41,090 bases of DNA. It comes from an uncultured Oscillospiraceae bacterium. GTDB taxonomy: Bacteria; Bacillota; Clostridia; Oscillospirales; Oscillospiraceae. Position 1 is the stretch's first letter; the number at the start of each line of letters is the position of its first letter. Positions 7,602 through 16,174 of this stretch are shown here, piece by piece. The stretch spans positions 1-41,090 of the forward strand of contig CALWON010000011.1 of assembly GCA_944383165.1 (NCBI GenBank). Reading direction: 5' to 3'. The translations under genes were made by a program, and so were the position numbers. The notes under the pieces are model-generated. The model did not search any database and had not been told where the DNA came from. It saw only the letters and a program-made list of their open reading frames with translations.

Positions 7602-8819
7602 TTAATTTTGTGGTTTTTTGTTGTAACGCTCAAAGCGTTTAATGTTGCCCAGATGGTTTTTGATGATTCTCAGTTTTCGTTTCCAAGAAGCGTCATTGAC
7701 ATATTCCAGGGAGTGGGAATCAGCTCCAGCCTGAATGAGGGCTTTCATCTGGCTGTGATACTCTTTGGGGATAAAGGAAAATGCCACCTGTCTGGGTACC
7801 ATGCGCCAAAGGGAGCGGGTTTGACAGATTTCAAATTCCAAATCCTGTTTTTCAATCCGGTCCTGTACCAAGGTTTTGGCAATGTTCTGTCCCGCTCCAG
7901 TGACGTAATAGTTGCTGCGTCCCTGGCGGCAGTTGATTTCAAATGCCTTATACTTGCCATCTCTTTTGTCGTATTTGATGTCAAAATTAGAGAATCCAGT
8001 AAAATGTAAATCTTCCAGCATGGTTTTGATGCGCAGACACAGTTCTTCATCATACTCTGTCATAATGACAGCATGGTTGCCAATTCCGTGTGGGGAGTGT
8101 TCTTCTAACAGAACATGCCCAAGACACATCCGCTTCACCAGACCATTGCGGTCGGAGTAGTTGGTCAATACACGCATATAAGTATCATCACCTGGGATGA
8201 ATTCCTGTAAAATCATGTGGTCGGGATAGCCTGCATCATAGACCTGATCCAAAGCACGCAATAGTTCTTCCCATGTCTGACACACATATACTTTAGCAAG
8301 TTCATGGACACCGGTTGCCCAATATGCCACACCATCCGCAGGTTTTGCAATGTAAGGAGGACCAAATGGCAAGGTAAAGTCATGCCCCATCGATTTTTCA
8401 TAGACAAAAGTAGCGGGGTGGTCAATGCCATACTGGTCACACAGGGCATAAAATTTTTCCTTATTGATGAGAGCATCCAAAAGGGTACCACCAATGTAGG
8501 GGGCAATGATATTTTTGGGTAGCTGGTCTTTGCAGTGGGCTGCTAACTGGACATAGCTGTCCCCACAGCCTAACAGTAAAATGGTTTTGTCTGGAAATTC
8601 CTCTGATACAGCCAGTGCATTTTGGCAAAATACCTGAGCACTTTCATTATTTGCACACACACGGTAATCTATAATTTCACTGCCATAGCAAGGAAAAGAG
8701 GGATACTTGCCATAGGCAATGCTTTTGACACCGTATGCCTCATGAAATGCTCTGGCTACACTATAAACATTGATATCACCGCCAAATAGCAGAGGTTGAA
8801 AAGGTAAGTCATTTGTCAT
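7602..8819 (-). CDS. ATP-grasp enzyme resembling D-aspartate ligase (Aslfm type)
   Basis: A 405-residue ATP-grasp enzyme. Family blocks recalled from Enterococcus faecium D-aspartate ligase Aslfm are recognisable in order: GGDINVYSVARAFHEAYG (13-30), LLGCGDSYVQLA, MILQEFIPGDDTYMRVL, MCLGHVLLEEHSPHGIGNH and a metal-binding FEINCRQGRSNYY. Aslfm activates D-aspartate as an acyl phosphate and adds it to the lysine side chain of the peptidoglycan stem. The ATG follows AAGGAG at a good distance and lies 17 bases after the alanine-racemase-like gene, so the two are cotranscribed. No signal peptide is seen, so it is cytoplasmic. The substrate here is inferred from similarity and from the adjacent racemase. 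Confidence 0.8.
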   Translation of the reverse strand: MTNDLPFQPLLFGGDINVYSVARAFHEAYGVKSIAYGKYPSFPCYGSEIIDYRVCANNESAQVFCQNALAVSEEFPDKTILLLGCGDSYVQLAAHCKDQLPKNIIAPYIGGTLLDALINKEKFYALCDQYGIDHPATFVYEKSMGHDFTLPFGPPYIAKPADGVAYWATGVHELAKVYVCQTWEELLRALDQVYDAGYPDHMILQEFIPGDDTYMRVLTNYSDRNGLVKRMCLGHVLLEEHSPHGIGNHAVIMTEYDEELCLRIKTMLEDLHFTGFSNFDIKYDKRDGKYKAFEINCRQGRSNYYVTGAGQNIAKTLVQDRIEKQDLEFEICQTRSLWRMVPRQVAFSFIPKEYHSQMKALIQAGADSHSLEYVNDASWKRKLRIIKNHLGNIKRFERYNKKPQN

Positions 8820-8836
8820 GTTTATAACTCCTTCAG

Positions 8837-9904
8837 TTATCGGTATTCAATCTGGAACCCTCTGGCATAGAGAGGTTCTAAATCAAATGTGGCAAGATCG
8901 CCAGCAGAACATTTAATATCAGTCACATCCAAAATGGTTTCTGTGGCACCAATGGAGCCAATCATCCGGACAGGTTGTCCATCGATACGCAGGGAGCAGT
9001 TCTTTTTCCGCTGCCAGCGTTTGAGCAGAGACCAGAATCCCGTCTCTCGGGGACGTTCTACACCAAGACCGTTCTGGTAGCCCACAGGCAGAACAGCCAC
9101 ACGGGTGGGGCGTTTGAGTGTGACAGAATGATAGGCACCAATGCTATGCCCTTTGGGCAGCCAGCGAACTTCAGAAATAGGGGCTTGCCCATAACCTACC
9201 GTTTGCAGCCCATCCCCACTGGTACGCCGGCAGCGACCCAGAATGACAGACCCTGCCCGTACTGCATCCATACGGGCAGAATCAAAGTGCATTAAGGCAT
9301 AGGAACCCGCTGTATGAACAATGCCAGTTTCAAAACCGGCAGCATGAATGGAATCCAGAATCTGATGAAATTGCTCTAACTGCCCTTTGATTTCATGGGT
9401 TTTGGGGGAAATTGTGTGCAATTGGGTATAAATGCCTGAAAGAGCCACATTAGGCAGAGAACGATAGGCAAGCAAAATTTTTTCTGGCTCACTGACCAGA
9501 AATCCACCAAACCCCATACCAGTGTCCACCTGAATGTGTGCCTCTGCCACTGTGGCACGGTTTTCTGCCACAGCATTCAGAGCAAGCCCAGTATCCACAG
9601 AAGAAATGGTACATACAATATTCAGGTCCACAAGTTGTTCCAGTTCTTCCCGGTCAATGGTGGAACGAAGCATGAGAATTTCCTCATCTATGAAGCCGGA
9701 ATCCCGCAAGGTTTTTGCCTCTTCCACAGAGTTGACAGCAAAACGGCTGGCACCCTCGTCACGAATAAGGCGGGCAAGGGCGGCAATGCCAATTCCACCT
9801 CCATCCCCAGTCAATACGCCATAGAGGGCAGCTCCAGCGGCCCGTTCTTTGATAATCGACATATTGTTGCGAATGGCAGATGTATCTACAATGAGTTTGC
9901 GCAT
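8837..9904 (-). CDS. Alanine-racemase-like protein lacking the PLP lysine
   Basis: A 355-residue protein with the two-domain alanine racemase layout (barrel plus C-terminal beta domain); typical racemases are about 370-390. Recognisable parts are VDTGMGFGGF, MDAVRAGSVILGR (phosphate-site region), GAYHSVTLKR and VAVLPVGYQNG, so the Tyr265- and Tyr284-like positions seem kept. The PLP site is not: where racemases read LYAVVKADAYGLG this one reads LYGVLTGDGGGIG (28-39), placing Thr32 at the lysine and Gly at the following tyrosine. Normal PLP racemase chemistry should be impossible. It is first in its transcript with a predicted promoter at 9965-9993; the ribosome site (AAGGGA) is weak and distant. 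The role is unknown; a binding or scaffold function is inferred. Confidence 0.8.
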   Translation of the reverse strand: MRKLIVDTSAIRNNMSIIKERAAGAALYGVLTGDGGGIGIAALARLIRDEGASRFAVNSVEEAKTLRDSGFIDEEILMLRSTIDREELEQLVDLNIVCTISSVDTGLALNAVAENRATVAEAHIQVDTGMGFGGFLVSEPEKILLAYRSLPNVALSGIYTQLHTISPKTHEIKGQLEQFHQILDSIHAAGFETGIVHTAGSYALMHFDSARMDAVRAGSVILGRCRRTSGDGLQTVGYGQAPISEVRWLPKGHSIGAYHSVTLKRPTRVAVLPVGYQNGLGVERPRETGFWSLLKRWQRKKNCSLRIDGQPVRMIGSIGATETILDVTDIKCSAGDLATFDLEPLYARGFQIEYR

Positions 9905-9964
9905 AGGTGAGTGGCTCCCTTCTGTCTCCTGTCTCTGGGATAAAGAGGTAAATGCTTAGTCCAT

Positions 9965-9993
9965 ATTGTAGCACCTTACCAGTGAAAACGCAA
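9965..9993 (-). promoter_or_regulatory. Predicted promoter of the racemase-like/ATP-grasp operon
   Basis: - strand TTGCGT (9993-9988), 17-base spacer, TACAAT (9970-9965). It lies in the 232-base divergent gap before miaB. The -10 is good and the -35 weak. Confidence 0.5.
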
Positions 9994-10041
9994 CGAGAAA
10001 GGGGAAAAGAAACAGGAAATGTTTTCTCTAAGGGGAATTAC

Positions 10042-10070
10042 TTGTACCTCAGTCAAAAAAATGATACAAT
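10042..10070 (+). promoter_or_regulatory. Predicted promoter of the miaB-mutSL operon
   Basis: TTGTAC (10042-10047), 17-base spacer, TACAAT (10065-10070). The leader then holds a small hairpin, CTGTCC/GGACAG with a T6 loop (10090-10107), before the miaB ribosome site TGGAGGA. Confidence 0.6.
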
Positions 10071-10136
10071 AGTGTGCTATGAAAACAGTCTGTCCTTTTT
10101 TGGACAGTTTAAACTTTTCTTTGACTGGAGGACCCC

Positions 10137-11552
10137 ATGAAACGAACAACAACTACCATCTCTCAGGCAGACATTGAGCGTCAGATGGCATACTGTCAGG
10201 AGATTGCAGCCATAAGCCAGACAAAGCCTGAGCAGCCACTTGCTTTTGTAGATACCTATGGATGTCAACAGAATGAGGCGGATTCTGAAAAAATTCGTGG
10301 CTACCTGCGTGCAATGGGATATGGCTTTACCCAGGATGAGGAACAGGCACAGATTATTGTCATCAACACCTGTGCCATTCGAGAACATGCCGAGCAGCGT
10401 GTTTTAGGGAATTTGGGTGCACTGGTGCATGTGAAACGGCGTCATCCAGAGCAGATTATCTGCCTGTGTGGCTGTATGGCGCAGGAGAGCCATATTGCAG
10501 AGAAAGTGAAACAGTCTTTTCGACATGTAGATTTGGTATTTGGTCCCCATGTTCTTTGGAAATTTCCAGAATTTATCCACACACTGCTGACCAGCCGTGG
10601 ACGTATTTTTCAAATTCCAGATGAGGCAGGTTCCATTGCAGAGGGAATTCCTGTGGTACGTCAGGACAGTGTAAAAGCATGGGTGTCTATTATGTATGGG
10701 TGCAATAATTTTTGCTCCTACTGCATTGTACCCTATGTGCGGGGACGGGAGCGTTCCCGTGAGCCACAGGATATTTTAAAAGAAGTGGAAACTTTGGTGT
10801 CACAGGGCTATAAGGATATTACATTGTTGGGGCAAAATGTAAACTCCTATGGGAAAGATTTGGAAACCCCCATGGATTTTTCTGACTTACTGGAAAAAAT
10901 CAATGCAATTCAAGGGGATTTTTTAATCCGCTTTATGACCTCCCATCCCAAGGATGCCACCCCAAAGCTGTTTGAAACCATGGCACACTGTGAAAAGGTG
11001 GCTCCTGTGCTGCACCTCCCTTTCCAGGCAGGAAACGACCGGATTTTAAAAGAGATGAACCGCAAGCATACCAGAGCAGAATATCTGGAGAAGGTGCAGC
11101 AGTTGAAGGCGTTAATTCCTGATATTGTGATGACTTCTGATGTCATTGTAGGATTTCCTGGGGAGACCACAGAGGAATTTGAAGATACCCTGAAAGTGCT
11201 GGAGGAAGTGCGATTTGACGCACTCTTTACCTTTATTTACTCTCCAAGAGTGGGAACGCCGGCAGCCAGTATGCCAGACCCCATGTCAAGAGAAGAAAAA
11301 CTTGCCAACTTTAATCGCTTGCTCGCCCTACAGGACACCATTTCAGAGGAAAAACATGCAACATATATTGGAAAAACCATTCGTTGTCTGGTGGATGGGG
11401 AAAGTGGAGATATGCGCTACCCATTGGCAGCACGCACACCAGGCAACCGACTGGTGCGTGTATCTGGTCCCCAAGAGTTGATTGGTCAGTTTGTGTTTGT
11501 GACCATTACAGATGCCAACAAGTGGTCACTGTGTGGAGAGCTGGCGGAGTAA
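10137..11552 (+). CDS. miaB: tRNA-2-methylthio-N6-dimethylallyladenosine synthase
   Basis: A 471-residue radical-SAM methylthiotransferase that adds the 2-methylthio group to i6A37 of tRNAs reading UNN codons. The three UPF0004 cysteines for the auxiliary cluster are in DTYGCQQNEAD (Cys43), NTCAIREHAEQ (Cys79) and GCMAQ (Cys113). The radical-SAM CxxxCxxC motif is GCNNFCSYCIVP (Cys189, 193, 196), followed by a C-terminal TRAM domain. The length is normal. The start is fixed by TGGAGGA just upstream. Its substrate i6A is made by MiaA, encoded 5 kb downstream in the same run of genes, so both steps of ms2i6A synthesis are here. Confidence 0.97.
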   Translation: MKRTTTTISQADIERQMAYCQEIAAISQTKPEQPLAFVDTYGCQQNEADSEKIRGYLRAMGYGFTQDEEQAQIIVINTCAIREHAEQRVLGNLGALVHVKRRHPEQIICLCGCMAQESHIAEKVKQSFRHVDLVFGPHVLWKFPEFIHTLLTSRGRIFQIPDEAGSIAEGIPVVRQDSVKAWVSIMYGCNNFCSYCIVPYVRGRERSREPQDILKEVETLVSQGYKDITLLGQNVNSYGKDLETPMDFSDLLEKINAIQGDFLIRFMTSHPKDATPKLFETMAHCEKVAPVLHLPFQAGNDRILKEMNRKHTRAEYLEKVQQLKALIPDIVMTSDVIVGFPGETTEEFEDTLKVLEEVRFDALFTFIYSPRVGTPAASMPDPMSREEKLANFNRLLALQDTISEEKHATYIGKTIRCLVDGESGDMRYPLAARTPGNRLVRVSGPQELIGQFVFVTITDANKWSLCGELAE

Positions 11553-11570
11553 AAGGGAAGGGGTGATTGG

Positions 11571-14174
11571 ATGGCTGAACTAACTCCCATGATGAAGCAA
11601 TATCTGGAGATCAAAGAAAAAAATCAGGACTCCATTTTGTTTTTTCGGCTGGGTGATTTCTACGAGATGTTCAATGAGGATGCCAAAATTGCAGCAAAAG
11701 AACTGGATTTGACCCTCACATCCAGAGACCGGGCAAAACCGGCAGAGGAACGCACCCCCATGTGTGGTGTGCCATACCACTCCTGTGAAAGTTATATTGC
11801 CCGTCTCATTGCCAAGGGCTACAAGGTGGCAATTTGCGAACAGACAGAGGACCCAGCCACAGCCAAAGGACTGGTGGATCGGGACATTATTCGGGTCATT
11901 ACACCTGGTACTGTCATTTCCTCAGCCATGCTGGAGGAAGGGAAAAACAATTTCCTGGCAGCCATAGATAGCGATGATTCTACCATTGGGGTTTGCTTCT
12001 GTGACCTGTCCACAGGGGAAGTATTTGCCACCTCCTTTTCTGCTGGGGTAGAGGGAGTTCTGCATCTGGAAAATGAACTGGGACGGTTTCAGCCCATAGA
12101 GGCGGTGCTGTCTCCAAAAGCCTGTCAGTTAGAGGGGCTGGAGGACTTTCTCAAAAACCAGCTCAACTGTCTGTGTGAACATGGGAGAGGGGAGCCATTC
12201 TGTCTGGAACAGGCAAAACAGGTGGTGTACCATCAATTTCGTTCCGGTCTTGATACGCTGCCGCAGGAGGAGAGAGGTGCAATACAGGCAACCGGTGGTT
12301 TGCTCGCCTATCTCTATGAGACACAGAAAACCGATTTGGGGCATATTGCAGTCTTTAGTTACTACACTTCTGGGCAGTTCATGGAGCTTGACCTGAACGC
12401 ACGTCAGACATTGGAGCTGACCCAGACACTCCGTTCCAAAGAGAAAAAGGGCTCCCTGTTATGGGTGCTGGATAAGACAAAGACAGCGATGGGTAGCCGA
12501 CTGATGCGAGGCTGGATGGAACGTCCCTTGCTCTCCCCAGTGCAGATTCACCGCAGACAGCAGGCGGTATCCAATTTGGTAGATGATATTGTGCTCCGTG
12601 AGGAACTGGCAGCAGAACTGAGAGAAGTAACCGATTTAGAGCGGCTGATTGGACGGGTGGTGTATGGTTCCGCTGGCGGTCGGGATCTGGCTGCTCTGGC
12701 GGCTGGGCTTGGAAAACTGCCTCAGATTCGGACTCTGTTGGAGCCATGTTCCTCCACGTTGTTGCAAACCCTCTGTGGGGAATTGAATGATTTGCCTCAG
12801 GTGTGTCAGGTGTTGCAAAATGCACTGGTGGATGAGCCGCCTTTTTCTGTGCGAGAAGGAAAACTGATTCGGACTGGCTACCACACAGAGGTGGATCGTC
12901 TGCGCAACATTATGGAACATGGGGCAGATCTGCTTGCCGATTTGGAGACACGCACCAAAGAGCAGACCGGCATTAAAAATATGAAGGTTAGCTACAATAA
13001 GGTGTTTGGATACTATATTGAGGTAGCTAAGTCTCAGAGCAATCTGGTTCCAGAGGATTGGGTGCGCAAACAGACAACGGTCAACTCTGAGCGTTATATT
13101 TCCCAGGAATTGAAGGAACTGGAGCATACCATCTTATCTGCACAGGATCAAGTGACTGCATTGGAATATCAGATTTTCTGTGAGCTGAAAGAACTGGTAT
13201 GTGCCCATGTAGCAGAGATTCAGGGTTCCGCTGCTGCGGTTGCACAGGTGGATGTACTCAATGCTTTGGCATCTGTTGCGGCGGCAAATGGCTACTGTAT
13301 GCCCCTTGTAGATCACTCATCCACTTTGAATATTGTAGAAGGACGGCATCCAGTGGTGGAGAAGATGCTAAAAAATGCCCTGTTTGTACCCAATGATACC
13401 CATATGGATGATGGGGAAAACCTGTGTACCATTTTGACAGGACCCAACATGGCAGGAAAATCCACCTATATGAGACAGGTGGCACTGATTGTACTCATGG
13501 CTCAGATGGGCTCCTTTGTGCCAGCAAAATCTGCCCATATTGGAGTGGTAGATAGAGTATTTACCCGCATTGGAGCCAGTGATGATTTAGCATCTGGGCA
13601 ATCCACATTTATGGTGGAGATGAGTGAGGTTGCCCTGTTGTTGAAACATGCAACTTCCAAATCTCTGCTTATCTTGGATGAAATTGGACGGGGCACTTCC
13701 ACCTATGATGGCATGGCAATTGCCAGAGCAGTGCTGGAATACTGTGCAGACCGAAAGAAATTGGGATGTAAGACCCTGTTTGCCACCCACTACCACGAAT
13801 TGACTGTGCTGGAAGGGGAAGTGGATGGTGTAAAAAATTATAATATTGCAGCAAAGAAGAAAAAAGACGAAATTATTTTCTTACGCAAAATTATTCGTGG
13901 TGGAGCAGACCAGAGCTACGGAATTGAGGTTGCCAAACTGGCAGGCGTTCCAGAAAAAGTTATCAAACGAGCCAGAGCAATTTTAGAGGAATTGGAGTGT
14001 GGGAAGGGACATACCCCATCTGCCCCAGTGCAGGCACAGTCAGAACAGCTCTCTATGGTAGATATGGGAGAACAGACCGTATTGCAAAAGCTGCGTATGA
14101 CAGATGTCAATGTACTAACCCCCATTGAGGCACTCAATTTGCTGGTAGAACTCAAACAGGATATGAGAGGTTGA
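11571..14174 (+). CDS. mutS: DNA mismatch repair protein MutS
   Basis: An 867-residue mismatch-recognition ATPase of normal MutS1 length. The mismatch-intercalating Phe-x-Glu is in GDFYEMF (Phe30, Glu32). Later come the connector, lever and clamp regions, and the ATPase with Walker A GPNMAGKST (near 623), the ASDDLASGQSTFMVEM block, Walker B LLILDEIGRGTSTYDG and FATHYHEL. It starts 18 bases after miaB with a GGGGTGA-type ribosome site and is followed at once by mutL, so the repair pair is cotranscribed. The C-terminal end carries the short MutS tail that is expected for dimer/tetramer contacts. Confidence 0.98.
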   Translation: MAELTPMMKQYLEIKEKNQDSILFFRLGDFYEMFNEDAKIAAKELDLTLTSRDRAKPAEERTPMCGVPYHSCESYIARLIAKGYKVAICEQTEDPATAKGLVDRDIIRVITPGTVISSAMLEEGKNNFLAAIDSDDSTIGVCFCDLSTGEVFATSFSAGVEGVLHLENELGRFQPIEAVLSPKACQLEGLEDFLKNQLNCLCEHGRGEPFCLEQAKQVVYHQFRSGLDTLPQEERGAIQATGGLLAYLYETQKTDLGHIAVFSYYTSGQFMELDLNARQTLELTQTLRSKEKKGSLLWVLDKTKTAMGSRLMRGWMERPLLSPVQIHRRQQAVSNLVDDIVLREELAAELREVTDLERLIGRVVYGSAGGRDLAALAAGLGKLPQIRTLLEPCSSTLLQTLCGELNDLPQVCQVLQNALVDEPPFSVREGKLIRTGYHTEVDRLRNIMEHGADLLADLETRTKEQTGIKNMKVSYNKVFGYYIEVAKSQSNLVPEDWVRKQTTVNSERYISQELKELEHTILSAQDQVTALEYQIFCELKELVCAHVAEIQGSAAAVAQVDVLNALASVAAANGYCMPLVDHSSTLNIVEGRHPVVEKMLKNALFVPNDTHMDDGENLCTILTGPNMAGKSTYMRQVALIVLMAQMGSFVPAKSAHIGVVDRVFTRIGASDDLASGQSTFMVEMSEVALLLKHATSKSLLILDEIGRGTSTYDGMAIARAVLEYCADRKKLGCKTLFATHYHELTVLEGEVDGVKNYNIAAKKKKDEIIFLRKIIRGGADQSYGIEVAKLAGVPEKVIKRARAILEELECGKGHTPSAPVQAQSEQLSMVDMGEQTVLQKLRMTDVNVLTPIEALNLLVELKQDMRG

Positions 14175-14190
14175 AACCTTTGAGGTGGAT

Positions 14191-16155
14191 ATGGACAGAA
14201 TACAAGTATTAGACCCCCATCTTGCTGATTTGATTGCAGCTGGTGAAGTGGTAGAACGACCAGCTTCTGTGGTCAAAGAGCTGATGGAAAACGCCATAGA
14301 TGCTAAAGCAGACAGTATTACAGTGGAAATTGAACATGGTGGACTGACATTCCTACGGGTGACAGATAACGGCAGCGGCATTCCTGCTGACCAGTTAAAG
14401 ACCGCTTTTCTGCGCCATGCCACCAGCAAATTGAAATCGGAATATGATTTGGAAGCCATTTGCACCTTGGGATTTCGTGGAGAGGCTTTGGCAGCCATTG
14501 CAGCCGTCTCCCAAGTTTCGGTGATGTCCTGTACACAGGAAAGTGACATGGGGGCATGTCTGGAAATAGAGGGTGGTGTGTTTGGAGCAGTGGAGGAGGC
14601 AGGCTGTCCCAAAGGAACCACTATGATTGTGAGAAATCTGTTTTACAATACACCTGCCAGATTGAAGTTTATGAAACGAGACACCGCAGAAGGTGCGGCT
14701 GTGTTTGCAGTGGTACAGCGGGTGGCACTGTCCCATCCTGAGGTGTCTGTGAAATTTGTACGGGATGGCAAACAGGAGTTGCTTACACCAGGAGATGGGC
14801 AGTTAAAATCCGCTGTGTATGCAGTACTAGGAAGGGATTTGGCATTGGGATTTTTGCCTGTAACAGGATCTGGACAGGATATTTCAGTGACTGGTTACAT
14901 TTCACGTCCTACCTGTTGCAGAGCCAGTCGGAATTGGCAGTTTTTCTTCCTCAATGGCAGGCAGATCAAATCTAAACTTTTGATGGCAGCGGTGGAGGAA
15001 GCCTATAAAAATCAGAAGATGGTTGGGAAATTTCCGGGCTGTGTACTCCATATCTCCTTGAAAGAAAATCTAGTGGATGTGAATGTTCACCCTGCAAAAA
15101 CAGAGGTGAAGTTCAGTGATGAGCGTATGGTGTTCCATAGTGTCTATCATACTGTGTTTTCTGCATTGGAAGAAAGGGATCAAAGACCAGAGTTCGTTTT
15201 GCAATCGGAGCAAGTGGATACAAAGCCAGTACAGCATGATACAGAATTGGTTCAGCAGAAGGTTCGAATGCCTGAAAAGACAACACAGCTTTATGTGGCA
15301 GATAGTACTAGACCTAATATGGTTCCACGTTCTGTTGCGGTGGATTCGGGGAGCGGTGAAAAGGAGCACTTTGCACCGACTTTTACACCGGTTGAGGCGC
15401 ACCGGTCAACAAAAAAAGTAAATGATGTGGATAACCCTGTGGATAATGTGGACAATCCTGTGGAAAAAGTGGAATACGTCTACACCACAGAGACAAAAAA
15501 CGATGAAAATGTCCATAATACAAAGAACGAGGAGAAATTCCCTAAAAATTTACAAATTCAGCCGGTGCAAACAGAGTTGGAAAACTCAGAGCCTCAATGG
15601 CATATTGTGGGGGAATTGTTTGATACCTATCTTATGGTAGAACAGGGGGAAATGGTATTTCTGATTGACAAGCATGCAGCCCATGAGCGGATGCAGTTTG
15701 ACCGCATGAAGGCAGAGGATTACCAACCTATGTCTCAAATGCTCCTGACTCCTGTGGTGTGTCGGTTGCCTGCCGAGGAGCAGACAGTGCTGGTGGAACA
15801 CAGAACCCAGTTGGAGGAATTTGGCTTTGTTGTAGAGGAGTTTGGTGCTGGAGCACTGATTGTCCGTCAGGTGCCATTTGATGTGCCAGAGGGGGATGTA
15901 GAGCAGACATTGTGCGAAATAGCCCAACATATTTTGACCAAAGGCAGCGCAGACCCGAGCAGTTTCAGGGATGAACTGCTGCACACAATGGCATGTAAAG
16001 CAGCCATTAAGGGAGGCTGGAAAACCAGTTTGCCGGAGCTTGAAAAGGTGGCAGAGGCAGTGATGACAGGTCAGGTGAAGTATTGCCCACATGGGCGCCC
16101 AGTCGCTATTGAACTGACAAAGCGACAGCTTGAAAAGCAATTTAAGAGAACATAA
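14191..16155 (+). CDS. mutL: DNA mismatch repair protein MutL (endonuclease type)
   Basis: A 654-residue GHKL ATPase. The N-terminal ATP site shows LIAAGEVVERPASVVKELMENAIDA, DNGSGI and GFRGEAL. The C-terminal nuclease motifs of Gram-positive MutL are present: DKHAAHERMQFD (from Asp493; the last acidic residue is Asp instead of Glu), ACKAAIKGG and CPHGRP (from 632), so it should nick DNA itself, fitting the absence of mutH in such bacteria. The linker (about 330-470) is polar and poorly conserved, and residues 412-428 form a VDNP-type repeat coded by DnaA-box-like DNA. ATG 14191 is preferred over GTG 14185, because GAGGTGG overlaps the GTG and serves the ATG, although at short spacing. Confidence 0.96.
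   Translation: MDRIQVLDPHLADLIAAGEVVERPASVVKELMENAIDAKADSITVEIEHGGLTFLRVTDNGSGIPADQLKTAFLRHATSKLKSEYDLEAICTLGFRGEALAAIAAVSQVSVMSCTQESDMGACLEIEGGVFGAVEEAGCPKGTTMIVRNLFYNTPARLKFMKRDTAEGAAVFAVVQRVALSHPEVSVKFVRDGKQELLTPGDGQLKSAVYAVLGRDLALGFLPVTGSGQDISVTGYISRPTCCRASRNWQFFFLNGRQIKSKLLMAAVEEAYKNQKMVGKFPGCVLHISLKENLVDVNVHPAKTEVKFSDERMVFHSVYHTVFSALEERDQRPEFVLQSEQVDTKPVQHDTELVQQKVRMPEKTTQLYVADSTRPNMVPRSVAVDSGSGEKEHFAPTFTPVEAHRSTKKVNDVDNPVDNVDNPVEKVEYVYTTETKNDENVHNTKNEEKFPKNLQIQPVQTELENSEPQWHIVGELFDTYLMVEQGEMVFLIDKHAAHERMQFDRMKAEDYQPMSQMLLTPVVCRLPAEEQTVLVEHRTQLEEFGFVVEEFGAGALIVRQVPFDVPEGDVEQTLCEIAQHILTKGSADPSSFRDELLHTMACKAAIKGGWKTSLPELEKVAEAVMTGQVKYCPHGRPVAIELTKRQLEKQFKRT
15426..15467 (+). repeat. Four DnaA-box-like 9-mers in the mutL linker
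   Basis: TGTGGATAA at 15426 and 15438, TGTGGACAA at 15447 and TGTGGAAAA at 15459 are all in the same orientation. The first two are exact complements of the DnaA consensus TTATCCACA; the others differ by one or two bases. The start-to-start spacing is 12, 9 and 12. The DNA encodes a VDNPVDNVDNPVEKV repeat, so a coding explanation is also possible. Confidence 0.45.
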
Positions 16156-16174
16156 ATAGAAAAGGGGGCGTTCT

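Noticed and set aside
15422..15640. Frameshift or second gene in the mutL linker
   Set aside because: The mutL frame is continuous and its C-terminal motifs follow in frame; the repeat only makes the alternative frame look regular.
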